Below, in pieces: positions 44,740 through 55,760 of a stretch of 64,000 nt of DNA. The stretch comes from Pyxicephalus adspersus (Eukaryota; Chordata; Amphibia; Anura; Pyxicephalidae): NCBI RefSeq assembly GCF_032062135.1, contig NC_092861.1, forward strand, positions 144,176,566 to 144,240,565, given 5' to 3'. The position numbers and the translations under genes were made by a program. Below the pieces are notes generated by a model that saw only the letters and a program-made list of their open reading frames with translations, was not told the origin of the DNA and made no database searches. The first letter of the stretch is position 1; each line of letters begins with the position of its first letter.

Positions 44740-45560
44740 GATCTCATAGGAAGGTCAGCCAGCGCCTGCGTCCTAACAGCGCCTGAAACTCTGCTCCGGA
44801 CTTTGGCTGCGCTCTGACCACGGAGTAGAGACGGATCTGTCTAATCATTCTTTCTATGCCAAAACTGACAAGGACTAAAAAAAAGGAGTCACAGGAAAAG
44901 AAGATGCCAACCCTCCCACCCCAAAGCACCATATGAGAGCGAAGGGCACAGTACCTGGTGGCAAGCAGTCAGGTAGCCGGTTGGGTAATACGGACCATGC
45001 AGGAGCACTGAACGCACGCCTCCTCTCACCGGCTCCCAAGACCTCCACTCGGGAGGGGTGCTGGGTCCTCCTCCACTGACGGGGGCGCCTGGCTGTCCGC
45101 GGGGCCGGCTTCTACCATTAGGCAAAATTAGGCAATGCCAAGAATGGCATAAAGAGGTGGGGGTGGCGCCGGAATAGAAAGAGATGCGGGCAGTTCAAAG
45201 AGCTGTGCCGTGATCAGGTCTTTGAATTGCAGAGTCTCCGTTACAGCAGCAGCAGGAGGAGGCGGAGGAGGGGGGAGCGAGGAAATTCATCACCTCACTC
45301 TACGCAGAGCACTCCGATGAGACTTCTGAGTCCTGATCGTCCGTGAAACTGCTAAGTTATTCTTACGCGACCCCCCGAGCAACGATTCCCATGGGTTAAC
45401 GTGTGCCAGGGAGGGCAACCGACCTCAGGGGGCACACAGTGCATTCCCCTATAGCCCCCACGTGGCAGCTGAACGAGAGGGGGTCGTTGTCTCTGAACTC
45501 CAACAAAACGCATACAGGTTCAATCGCTGCGACTCGTGTGCGTTTCCTGCGTCTGGAGAC
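44740..45560. promoter_or_regulatory. CpG-rich stretch (CpG-island candidate)
   Basis: This is the highest local density of CpG outside transposons: CAGCGCCTGCGTCC, GACGGGGGCGCC, GTCCGCGGGGCCGGC, GGCGCCGGAAT, TTACGCGACCC. It contains a GCAGCAGCAGGAGGAGGCGG purine-rich run near 45250. On the minus strand 45125 to 45025 is open and Pro/Gly/Ser-rich, followed by a donor-like CCGGTGAGAG at about 45028-45035, so a gene running leftwards is an alternative. No product recognised. Confidence 0.45.
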
Positions 45561-46007
45561 CTCACATGCAAAAAGATATTGATAAGACAGAACGAGAGAT
45601 AAGAAAGAAAAATCAGACATGTCAGGGGAGACTGCGGGAAGTTACTGTGTACAGGTGTCATACACACAGGTTGGCACTTCCAAAATCAGCAACTGACCAA
45701 TCAGAAGAGGGCATTTTTTGGGGTTCTGATCAGTTATGGAAAGATCAGATGTGTTGGGAAATATCGATTGTATGCATGCAAGTTGTGTGTGTGAATGATC
45801 AAACACATCCAAATAATTCTGATCCATCTAGAAAGAAACAATCGTAAGATCAGAATCTTGTACATGTGCACCCAGTATTATGGGACGATTGATTATTGAT
45901 TGATTCAAATCAGTTAATCGATCGCAAATATAGCATAAGGTTTGCTCATGTGTAATAGAAAAAGGAAGAATTTAAGATATCTCTGGGTATTCCCGTTTTC
46001 CTCGATC
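45561..46007. other. Unassigned segment
   Basis: Balanced to AT-rich sequence after the CpG-rich stretch. Contains TTGATTATTGATTGATTCAA near 45890. No gene recognised. Confidence 0.35.
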
Positions 46008-46771
46008 AAATCATCCAATAAGCAGCAGTTCTCTGGGTGAAAATGCCTTAGTAATGGCAGAGGTCAGAGGAGAATGGCCAGACTGGTCCGAGCTGATAGA
46101 AAGGCAACAGAAACTCAAATAACCGCTTGTTACGCCCGAGAAGTGCAAAAGAGAGTTCGGAATGCATAACACGTCCAACGTTAAAGTGGATGGGTTATAG
46201 TAGCAGGCGACCACGCCAAGTGCCACTTCTCAACTAAGAACCAGCACCCGAGGCAACAACTGGCATGAGATCACCAAAACTGGTGAAGAAGATTGGATAA
46301 ATGGTATGTCTTGATTAATGCTGCAACTTTGGTAGAGTCAGAATTTGGCATCAACAACATGAAAGCATGGATCCATCCTTCTGTGTTTTTACAGTTCAGA
46401 CTGCTGGTGGTGTAAGAGTGTGTGGGGTATTATCTTGGCAAACCTCGGGCTCCTTAGTAGCATCGATTAAATGCAACAGCCTTAGTATGGTTGCTGGCCA
46501 TGTCCATCCCTATATTCTGATGGCTGCTTCCACCAGGAAAAAACTAACAGATCATCTCAAACTGGTTTCCAGATCTCAATCCACCATTGGCATGTGTTGG
46601 AATGGAAGATTGGCATCATGGATGTGCAACCAACAAATCTGCAGCAACTGTGATGCTATCATGTCAATATGAACCAAAACCCCGGAGCACCTTGCTAAAC
46701 CTTTGCCATCAAGAATTATGGCAGCTCCAAAGGCAAAGGTGCACCGAATAAAGTGCCGGTGAGACTATAAT
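46008..46771 (+). pseudogene. Decayed Tc1/mariner transposon with transposase relic
   Basis: Frame fragments read GQRRMARLVRADRKAT and LKWMGYSSRRPRQVPLL, matching the helix-turn-helix part of Tc1-type transposases; further on VRIWHQQHESMDPSF and SWQTSGSLVASI follow in the expected order across frameshifts. The 3' end GAATAAAGTGCCGGTGAG is the known terminal type of a frog/fish Tc1 family. The stop at the NA* point, several indels and deletion of the region holding the DD(E/D) residues make it inactive. The 5' terminus is missing. Confidence 0.88.
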
Positions 46772-47389
46772 ATATATATTTTTACATATATAGAGTATAT
46801 ATATAAAGGAACAAAAACTTCATGACGGCCAGTAATTCCAATGATGTGAAACTTGTTTGTGCCTCTGCCATCACAGCTTCTCACTAAAAGAAAAAACAGT
46901 TTTAAGAATGGCATAGACCTGATATTTGCACCGTTACATACTAAGATATTAGGCTGTCATATCCCCCCACACTCATTTTTCTATTTCATCTGGAAGGGGG
47001 TAAAGCCAGGAACTTCTCAGCATACCCTCGTATGTACATTATATTCATCTAGTTCAATAGATACAACTGGATTTTAAATAATGAAAACCAAACAAAAGCA
47101 TTTTCTGCATTTTCCATTCATCACTATTATTTTTCCTCCGTCGCTCTTTCTGTATTGCATTCCCCTGCTCACTTCCCTCGCTAACCCTGGCAAAGCAACA
47201 AGCTTCTGTCAATAGGACTTACATAAAAGCTCCCTGAAGCTCCACTTGTTCCCGTTGCATTTGTATTGTATTGTTGTGTCTTGTATTTGCATATTGGCTC
47301 AAAGAGCACCTGTAAAGGAGACAATTCACAGCCCAATAACTGAGATCTATGTGATCAGGTTGGGAATTAATACCAGTCATTTTTTGCCC
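46772..47389. other. Unassigned AT-rich segment
   Basis: TA-rich run at 46770-46805 abuts the Tc1 end, as expected for TA target sites. The rest shows nothing recognisable. Confidence 0.35.
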
Positions 47390-47700
47390 CTTTCTGGTGT
47401 GTTGCATTGCTGTATCCTATGCATTGCTGCAATGTACACAAGCAAGGTGCATTGCCGTTTATTTTAAAGCACACCAATGTACTAAGACAACTTATCCCCA
47501 AAGCAAATTGATTGCAATGCACCACAACACACAGTAACATAATACTATTGTGGTTTGCTGCATCCCAAATATTGGGGCTTGTCCATATTTTTGGACATTT
47601 TGGTGTGTTGCCATCCAATGTATTTAAATGGGCTGCTGCAACACAACACATAAAGATGACAAGGTTTGACTGGGCTCTAATTGGTTCTTTAGGCATTACT
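47390..47700. repeat. Family H, TGCATTG / CAATGCACC-rich block
   Basis: Repeated and mutually inverted words: GTGTGTTGCATTGC-type, GCTGCAATGTACAC, GCAATGCACCACAACACAC, GTGTTGCCATCC, GCTGCTGCAACACAACACA. The 152-codon minus frame over it (47367-47825) is probably a by-product of this Cys/His-rich repeat composition. Confidence 0.4.
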
Positions 47701-47900
47701 GTGTACTTGTGCTTAAATAGCAAACAGGTGCAATAAATCTGGAAAGTATGGCAGGCTAGCATTGTATCTGCATCGGGACTTATCTGCTCATGTGCCAACA
47801 AGCACACAAGATATGTAGCAAGCAACTCAAATGTTTTATTACTTCAGTGGATTTGTTAGGATTGGTCAGACATATAAAGGTTAATTTATACTCAAGTGTA

Positions 47901-47935
47901 GGGTCCTGATGAACCAAGTGCAAAACGCGTAAAGA
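47901..47935 (+). ncRNA. Degenerate hammerhead-like motif
   Basis: Core CTGATGA (47906-47912) is perfect, but the second half is AAAACGCGTAA, stem II (ACC..GTGC) is poor and stem I barely pairs. The palindrome ACGCGT is kept. Probably a decayed Penelope-type ribozyme; the AT-rich 3' flank to ~48010 is similar in character to the other copies. Confidence 0.3.
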
Positions 47936-48309
47936 AAAATGTTATTGATTTTGATGGTCCCATATGCATGTTTTCCCCTTTTATATTGATTTGATAATAA
48001 TACAAATGTAATGTTAAGCTATTGTACCTAAATAGTCTCATAGTTTAGGGTCAAAGGATTCGGTTTTGGGGTTAGGTTGTGATCATGGCAAGTTATAGGG
48101 TTAAATATAAGGAATTGGTTGACTAGTATTGGTTACATTGAAGAAGTAAGTAGAGCCAATCTCTAGGTTGGGCAAAAATCACTAACTATCCACTCATTAG
48201 CTGGTCATCCCAATCAATAGATAACGTGTTCCTCTACACATTTCACTTGACATGCTTCATTTGTAGAATCAAGGTTACTTTTAAATGTTGATTTTAGGAT
48301 CAGAATAAT

Positions 48310-48930
48310 GTATTAAAGTGAACCTGTCATTAAACAGGAAACTTCTATTTTGATTGAATTCTGATTAGGTTGATCCACTACCTAGGATTTATTAGAATTT
48401 AATTGTTAGGATTATATACGTTTCAAGCAAAAGGTCACCACCTAAAATCAAAAAGTGAAAAGAGCACCAAAAAAATGAAACAAAAACAAAAAAATATATA
48501 CTTACCTTACCCTGTCTCGTACCTAGCCTAGGCAAGAATCACACCACTGTTCTTTGGAAAGATTCTGAAATCCTGCAATGAACTGTTGAGTCTTCTGCGG
48601 ATTTTGGCTTCTCCGTGATCTGCAGGAGTTTTCTACTTAACTTATCTCTCATGCTCACAGGCTTCCTTCCATTTGCATGACCAGTCCCGAAAATGTCTTA
48701 TTGGCACTCCATTTATCACAGGCACTCTGATGTTATTACATACAACGTAGGACCAGCAGTCCCGCATTGTAAGTGAAGTCTTCAAAGCAATACAATTTGT
48801 CGGAAGAGGAATAAGCCTGCTGCCAGGCGGGGTGGGAGAAGGTACCAAAAAGGCGCTGTTGTGCTCCCCACTATAGGAGTGACTTTTGAATCTAGTTCAG
48901 CATTACAAAACTAACCTAAAGTTTTTTTCT
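48310..48930. mobile_element. Possible TTAA-type element related to family D
   Basis: ATTAAAGTGAACCTGTCATT near 48313 resembles the TTAAAG ends. TATATACTTACCTTACCC near 48495 resembles the inverted AAGGTAAGTGTGATT end. CTAACCTAAAGTTTTTTTC lies near 48912. The internal sequence does not align clearly with D1 or D2, so the boundaries and membership are tentative. Confidence 0.3.
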
Positions 48931-49239
48931 TGTCTCCCTTCGGTGACATTATTGCTGACTCAAGCGCCTTGAGCCCTAGCGGTCAATAACAATAATATAA
49001 TAGTCTAATAATTTCATGTTGGTAAAATTTACTAATTTATTGCTTTATAAATCTTTATTCCTTATATGGAAATCTTTGAAAGATTCATTTGAACCAATAA
49101 TGGTGGCCCTACTGGTGAACAACACAAAACTGCTTCATATGTATTGTCATCCTTGTAATCTGTAAACCTTTGTTCATGTTGAAATAAAAGTAAAGAGTGT
49201 CGTGTCTCCCGACTGTAGGGCCAGTTGGATCTAGACATT

Positions 49240-49905
49240 CTCAACCAGGGTTCCTCTAGAGTAGGGGTGTCATCACTTACGTCTTTAGACCAGCGGCCTC
49301 TCTGCGTGGCCCCACATTGGACTGTTTTATAGACACAAGGATTTGTAGTAGTGGTGCTATTTCAGTGAAGAGGGAGTTCCAGCCAATCGTAAGATTTAGC
49401 CCCACTAGAAAATTATTATTATTGTTAGCCTGTGCGAATATGTTACCATTGAAATTTAACTCAGAAGGTTGAATATTAAGCGAACCCTCTTTGTTTCCAA
49501 ATAAAAAAAGTTTTTTTATGTAATGAGAAGGGAAAACTTCCCAAATGTTTCAAGAAATTTCAAGGTTGGCCCGCGACTTTGTCTAAGTTTTTATTTTTGG
49601 CCCACTGTGTATTTGAGTTTGACACCCCTGCTCTAAAGTTTGCAAGGGTTCCTCGACCTGTGGCTGACCTCCCATTTGATGAATCATTTATAGTTCCAGA
49701 GCCAATGTTACATGGTAGACCCAGCCTAATAACTTTATTGATTATTTTAGTTGTCTAGGTGGTATTCTTGCCATCACAGCGAAGTGGGCATTCTTTCCAC
49801 TGGCAACCAATTAAAAAGTCTTTTTTCCTATTAGCTATCCAAAATCCTGAAAATTTTTTTAGAGGTTCCTCAGGGGTAAAAATATTGGGAAAGGCTTTTC
49901 TAGGG
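49240..49905 (+). mobile_element. hAT-like MITE family E, interrupted by another hAT element
   Basis: The left end ATTCTCAACCAGGGTTCCT (49238-49253) continues at 49639 with GCAAGGGTTCCTCGACC, GACCTCCCATTTGATGAATC, AGGTGGTATTCTTGCC and ends GGGAAAGGCTTT at 49902. The 377 bp between are the inserted element and one copy of its target duplication. Confidence 0.7.
49262..49630 (+). mobile_element. hAT-like element nested in family E
   Basis: TAGGGGTGTCATCAC and GAGTTTGACACCCCTG are inverted ends (one T for C at the first base). Flanks are CTCTAGAG (49254-49261) and CTCTAAAG (49631-49638), an 8-bp duplication with one change. 369 bp, interior GACCAGCGGCCTCTCTGCG, no transposase. Confidence 0.85.
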
Positions 49906-50374
49906 TAACATTTCTGGTTTATGAAATTTTTGGAAGATTTTATAAATTACATACTGTGTATCATGTGCACCCACATGGGTAGATCTGCTGGTGTGTTATT
50001 TACCCATTTATAACTTTTGTATTACCTGTACAAGCACAGAGCTGCTTTACTTGTGCTGTCATTCTTCCTATCTGTGAATGTTACTATGAAAGCATGGAGT
50101 GCAGTGATTCCAGATTGTGCAGCCAACTGGGTATAGTCCAACACCTAAAACACAAGATGTTTCCTAAAGGGCCATTTATCAAGTGGGTGCTGATAGCTCA
50201 CCTTAGACTGCTCTATTCATAAATCTAAAAATAAATTATGCTCTCAGAATTAGGATTTTGTATTTTTTATTCTTTTTTAATATATTAATTATAATTCTAT
50301 AAAATTGATGCCATGAGTTTGTGCAAAAATTGACTAGTAATGCCTAAAAGACTTTTTATTTTATTCATTTATAT
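49906..50374. other. Unassigned segment
   Basis: AT-rich, nothing recognised. Confidence 0.35.
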
Positions 50375-50490
50375 AGAACAGAGATGTTCAGCAATGCTTC
50401 TATAGTGAGCACCGACTTCATTACATTTGCAACCCCGCCCCAGAGGAGCTTAGAGTCCATTATCCTTCCTACATAGTCATACACTCTTAC
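50375..50490 (-). mobile_element. Second type of LINE/SINE 3' tail
   Basis: The minus strand reads ACTCTAAGCTCCTCTGGGGC, GGGTTGCAAATGTAATGAAG, GTGCTCACTATAGAAGC and ends TTCTATATAAAT. It is laid out like the TTGTAAGCTC...GCGCTATATAAA tails elsewhere but differs in wording, so it belongs to a related family. Confidence 0.5.
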
Positions 50491-52344
50491 AGGGGAACAA
50501 AAAAAAACATTTTTTTTACATTTTAGAGCTTTTTTTGTGGAATACTTTAATTTACCAATCTTTAAGGAGTTGTTTGGGCACTTGTTCAGTTTCCTTTTAA
50601 ACAGGGTGGAATTTTCTGAAACCTCCTAGAATGGATACCCTAGAGTTTAGCTAGAACAAGATAGTTCAGATGGTCAGTTGGGCCTTTCAGAAAAGAGAGT
50701 ATAGGGCTCATACACTGAACACCCCCACCATAGGCATCTCAGGTGCATCCCAACAAGGTGAAAAATTCCTACATTTAATTACCTATAGAGACCTGTCAGC
50801 ATGCTGCATAGGAGAAACCTTGATCTATGTGTAGAAGAAGGTGTCTTTTTGAAAAAAACAAAAGACTCCCTGCTGAGTTATAGCTAGAGTTCTCCAATTA
50901 TAAGGAATTACAAGCTTTGTTAATTGCATGAACTATCAATGAATAACATAAAAAAAAACTTTTAAAACTCAACTTTTTTTGCTGTTGGGAAATAGAGAAT
51001 TGGCATAAGGAACCAGCCAGTTGCATGACAGTACCCATGTGCCATATGTATGCCATATGTTGATAAGAAGAGAGGGACAGCTGGCAGAGATGAACAGAGT
51101 GTTGCTTCTCTTTCATTATCCAGTCATTAGCTGGAGGTAGGACAAGACCTGTGAGTGTTACTTAACTGCAGCAGACAGGAGTTAGGTCTCCTGCCTGCTG
51201 GAGAGAACTTTGCTGTACTACTGCCATTGGGGACATTTTTTAGAAATGGGGTAGAATTAGGGTACGAACTTTTGGCCATAGTTTATTTTTTATCATGTAC
51301 CTTTCTATCCTGGTGACCCCATTTTCCCAAACTTTCTTATACTAGTGCCACAGGGGTATCACTATTGAATATATTGGGGGGAATTCTACCCACTATGAAC
51401 ATAGACAGCACCAAAAAACCTGGAAAATGTTCTAATCCTCATCCACTCAAAAAAAACGTCTTTAGCGTTAACCTTTCAAGATATTTATATTAATGAGCCC
51501 ACTTTAATCCTGGTAGAAATTGTGATCAATGACCCATGTCACATGAACACCTGACCCGAGCTGGACACATCCTCGTTACACAGTGTAAAGTATTTGGCAA
51601 TGCCAACAATGCTGGACTGTGTGGACTGGACATGGAATCTTAGTTCTTTGGATGGGCGCTGAATGTATAAATTTGGAATGTCACAAAAAGTTTTCCCAAG
51701 CTGCCCAATACAGAGAATGTTCCAAAGACATAAAATACTACGCAATCATTATAGATCGGTCTTCAATCAACGCATATTTTATAGGAATGACCATGAAAAC
51801 ATCAGACAGGAACTATGAGTTTGTGTAACATTCAGCACAAAATGTTAATGTCAGTTTCCAACAATGATTTCTGTTCCAAAAAAAAAAAACAAAATCCAGA
51901 AAAAAATCTGAATTTCTGGTTCAGGAATATTTGTTCATGTGCAGGTTTGTATTAGCAAATTACCTTATGTGAAACGAAGACTTGATGTGAACATGCTCAA
52001 GCCAAATTTATCAGCCTTTAGTATCATGACTATAATTTTGTAACTAATAATAATCCTACAAAAAACATATATGTGACATAAATAACTTTTATTGGGTGTA
52101 TTTTTACATTAAAAGTACATTTTAATAAAATGCTAGACAATTCTGTTATAAGATCTGCCATATCTGCCTAAGGTCTGCCAAGTTGATGTTGTCCCTTCAG
52201 ATGGCTAAGCCAACGTTGAGATTCCTTGATATAAAAGTCGATTGCTAGACATTTCTTGAGCATGGTGACAGACCAAAAGTCGAAATATTCTCCCATGAAA
52301 TAATGTGGCACTTTACTGCTTTTTTAAGGTAGTGATAGATTGCT
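50491..52344. other. Unassigned segment
   Basis: Nearly 1.9 kb of AT-rich DNA; frames up to 72 codons, none recognised. No repeat family assigned. Confidence 0.35.
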
Positions 52345-52812
52345 AGGGGGTATTTGGACAGTGGAGGTTGGAAGGGACGGTCTGTAGACATGCACATGTG
52401 CAGTTTAGGATTGGAGCTGTGATACCCAGCGTATTCAGGCTTCCTACACTTAGCTGTGCATGTGCAGACAGAAGAGGACAGGCATAGGGCAGGTAGAGAT
52501 GTATTATCACAGAAGGGTCATCATTAGTCCCTTTCTGCAAATAGGTGGAAATTTTAGTTCTGCTTTACAATCGTGGTTGACGCCAGGGGGATATTTGGAC
52601 ACTGGAGGTAGGAGAGGAAGACCTGTAGACATGAGCATGCACAGTTTAGCATAGGAAGCCATGTTACTTGGAGTATGCCAGCATCCTACGCTTCCTTCTA
52701 GGTTTCAATGCTTCCAAGTCGTGCATGCGCAGCTTTTGAGTTTTGACGGAAGAGCACAGTGATCAGGCAGGTAGGTATGTTTCATTGCCTGTCCCTTTCT
52801 GCAATAAAGCCC
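52345..52812 (-). mobile_element. Two tandem copies of TTAA-type family D2
   Basis: GTATTTGGACAGTGGAGG at 52350 and ATATTTGGACACTGGAGG at 52591 begin ~241-bp copies in the same orientation. Both contain CTGTAGACATG.GCAT, GGCAGGTAG and the CCCTTTCTGCAA end (reverse complement TTGCAGAAAGGG, as in 8163-8450). The first ends AGTTCTGCTTTAC, close to the CTTTAA terminus. Confidence 0.6.
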
Positions 52813-52838
52813 CTGTCTGCAAAGAAGGAGAAGAACCC

Positions 52839-53068
52839 CATAAAGGGGGTGGGGGGCGCACCATCCAGAGCCCCAGACCACATCCCCCATAACTCAATGA
52901 ACTTGGCGGGTTGTGTCTCTGGACCAAGGGTCAGACCCGCCATGGGGGAGATTGGGTGGGTTCTGGCATCATGACATCACCCTGGGTGACACCCAGCTCC
53001 CCGCGCATGTGTGGTCCGCACCTGGTAAATTTAGTGGTCTGTACATCCGAAAAGCTTGGTGACCACTG
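52839..53068 (+). mobile_element. 5'-truncated hAT-like element, family hAT-1
   Basis: GGCGGGTTGTGTCTCTGGAC, GGTGGGTTCTGGCATCATGA, CATCACCCTGGGTGACAC and terminal AGCTTGGTGACCACTG align with the right half of 1451-1726. The left terminus is missing; it abuts the D2 dimer. Confidence 0.7.
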
Positions 53069-54300
53069 GTCTATGGAGCTCAAAGATGGCATTTTAATGT
53101 TAAAAGGTAGCAAAATGAATTCTGTAATACTCTGTAATACATAATAAAGTTATGAAAGGTTCATTTTCAGGTATGAACTATATGAAAAAAATGATTCTTG
53201 TTCTTGTGTTACCTGATTTCTTTTCAAAAAAGATATCATTATTGTTATTCTATAAGATACATCAACTCAAATTAAACAGAGCTGGGACTACAGCTAAACC
53301 TGGATGAATTGTTGAGCGAGTTTCTCCCGTGCCTCCACCATCACCAGGTCACCGAGCAGACTCCCAGTAGTGCTAACCCTTGATCCAACTGACTGGACAC
53401 TTATGTTTTAATTGCACTCGAATCGCTTTAATGGGAGCTCATCTCGCACAAAGTCTGTGGCAGCTTCATTCTCCAAAGAGTAATCTCTCTTTTCATTAAC
53501 CCTTTCCCATGCCAAATCTGTGCAATTATACCCATACCTCAGCCCCCTCCTGACTCAGGAATCCTTCCTGCCAAAGCTTATTTCATTTTACAATTTACAA
53601 TTTTATAAGTTCGCTGTACCTCTTTGCCTGCGAGAGGGTTTTATATCATATTGATAAAATGAACCTTATGTCATCCACATCATAATTTGCAAGGTCACCA
53701 GTGCCAGGTTTTCAGAATAATTACATTTACGAAAATTGGTATGAACGTACTCAGGCTGTTCCCGTGCTCCAATGGGAACAGAAAGAACAGTGGTCGTAGA
53801 ATGTTATGGTGGAAAATAAAATATCAGTGCTGAAAGCTTTGATACTGAAGCTCAGCTCCAGACATTTTTTCGGATAGAGAACTGTTAAAAATGGCTGGTA
53901 GGTTTTTATTGCCGGTTTCCCTATCTGAGAGATTTCTTCTCATTTCCTGTCTGTATGGCAGGTATCAGAGAGAACAGGAAGTCAGGGTAAATTTGCTAAT
54001 GACAGAGACAGCGCTCAGATTTACCTGTTGAAGTAAACAAGCACAAATTCCATTTCATCCAATCTGTTTCTGAAGTTGCACCATACTAGATTTGATTTCA
54101 ATTCAATCCCACAGTGAGTTCAACTTCTGCCGCTCACCTTTCCCCATTTTTCTGCACATATACATTTGACAGAGCTCCAAGATGATGTTTGCCTCAACAA
54201 TCGCTTGGTTGGCAAGTAAACAGCCTAAATAAAAAGAAAACAAATGCAGCCACCACACCTAAGGACTGCTAAGCTGCAATATACAGCAATCCTGGTGTTG
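53069..54300. other. Repeat-free segment; conserved non-coding candidate at 53400-53720
   Basis: 53400-53720 has AATTGCACTCGAATCGC, TAATCTCTCTTTTCATTAAC and GCAATTATACCC, matches no repeat in this window and keeps CpGs. Candidate enhancer-type sequence only. No coding. Confidence 0.25.
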
Positions 54301-54373
54301 GTCCTGATTTATTAAAGCTCTCCAAGGCTGCAGAGGATACACTTTTATTAGTCAAACTGGGTGATCCAGAAAA
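54301..54373. mobile_element. Left arm of palindromic MITE family A, cut by a gap
   Basis: GTCCTGATTTATTAAAGC, CCAAGGCTGCAGAGGATACA and GGGTGATCCAGAAAA are the left arm. The N run begins where the arm would continue. Confidence 0.8.
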
Positions 54374-55186
54374 NNNNNNNNNNNNNNNNNNNNNNNNNNN
54401 NNNNNNNNNNNNNNNNNNNNNNNNNNNNNNNNNNNNNNNNNNNNNNNNNNNNNNNNNNNNNNNNNNNNNNNNNNNNNNNNNNNNNNNNNNNNNNNNNNNN
54501 NNNNNNNNNNNNNNNNNNNNNNNNNNNNNNNNNNNNNNNNNNNNNNNNNNNNNNNNNNNNNNNNNNNNNNNNNNNNNNNNNNNNNNNNNNNNNNNNNNNN
54601 NNNNNNNNNNNNNNNNNNNNNNNNNNNNNNNNNNNNNNNNNNNNNNNNNNNNNNNNNNNNNNNNNNNNNNNNNNNNNNNNNNNNNNNNNNNNNNNNNNNN
54701 NNNNNNNNNNNNNNNNNNNNNNNNNNNNNNNNNNNNNNNNNNNNNNNNNNNNNNNNNNNNNNNNNNNNNNNNNNNNNNNNNNNNNNNNNNNNNNNNNNNN
54801 NNNNNNNNNNNNNNNNNNNNNNNNNNNNNNNNNNNNNNNNNNNNNNNNNNNNNNNNNNNNNNNNNNNNNNNNNNNNNNNNNNNNNNNNNNNNNNNNNNNN
54901 NNNNNNNNNNNNNNNNNNNNNNNNNNNNNNNNNNNNNNNNNNNNNNNNNNNNNNNNNNNNNNNNNNNNNNNNNNNNNNNNNNNNNNNNNNNNNNNNNNNN
55001 NNNNNNNNNNNNNNNNNNNNNNNNNNNNNNNNNNNNNNNNNNNNNNNNNNNNNNNNNNNNNNNNNNNNNNNNNNNNNNNNNNNNNNNNNNNNNNNNNNNN
55101 NNNNNNNNNNNNNNNNNNNNNNNNNNNNNNNNNNNNNNNNNNNNNNNNNNNNNNNNNNNNNNNNNNNNNNNNNNNNNNNNNNNNNN
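54374..55186. other. Assembly gap (813 N)
   Basis: Run of N starting inside a palindromic element; such hairpins hinder sequencing and assembly. Confidence 0.99.
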
Positions 55187-55215
55187 ACCGAATAATTATT
55201 GTATTCCTTTTCGAT

Positions 55216-55500
55216 CAGTGGTCGCCAACCTTTTGATTGTCACAGTCCACTAATTTCACGGACTCCGGACTGCGCATGCGCGGGTACCGGTGTGTCACTC
55301 AAAGGGGAAGACACTTCGCCCGAAGTGATGTCATGATGCCAGAACCTGCCCACTCTCTCTCTGCGGGACATGGTCTGCGGCTCTGGCCGGTAGGCCCCCC
55401 AGCGGGATCTTTCGCCTGACCCCGCGGGGGGGCTTGTATGCCCCGGTCAGAGCCGAGGACCACCAAAATTTTCTCGTAGACCACTGGTTGGCGACTGCTG
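55216..55500 (-). mobile_element. hAT-like element, family hAT-1, inverted copy
   Basis: CAGTGGTCGCCAACCTTTTG at the left and GTTGGCGACTGCTG at the right. Flanks TTTTCGAT (55208-55215) and TTTTAGAT (55501-55508) match at 7 of 8 bases. The interior GTGTCACTCAAAGGGGAAG and GTGATGTCATGATGCCAGAA is the reverse complement of 1451-1726. No transposase. Confidence 0.85.
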
Positions 55501-55547
55501 TTTTAGATGATATGATTATGTTTTATGTGAAAAGATAAAGGCAAAAC

Positions 55548-55589
55548 AACACGTTTCAGGGGCATCAAGTTACCTCTCTTCAACAGGGC
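55548..55589 (-). ncRNA. Degenerate hammerhead-like motif
   Basis: Minus strand: CTGTTGA (A6 changed to T) at 55580-55586, a loose stem II, intact GAAAC (55553-55557), then GT and GTT. The near-palindrome ACGTGT replaces ACGCGT. The A6 change should inactivate it. The hAT-1 element at 55216-55500 inserted just downstream of it. Confidence 0.4.
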
Positions 55590-55760
55590 TATGCAAGAAT
55601 CAGTTGATTGATCAATGATTGAATGTTTTAGTAAGAAGAAAAGAGAATAAGAAAGAATAAACTAGTTGTTTTATGTCTATCTTCCTTTTTATCTTACTTT
55701 TTGGTAGAAAATTGAATTCCTTAAAGGCCCATTGGGCATACTGGACCATCCTGGTATAAT

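Noticed and set aside
47367..47825. 152-codon minus-strand Cys/His-rich frame
   Set aside because: Looks zinc-finger-like at a glance but has no regular C-C-H-H spacing; explained by TGCA-rich family H repeats.
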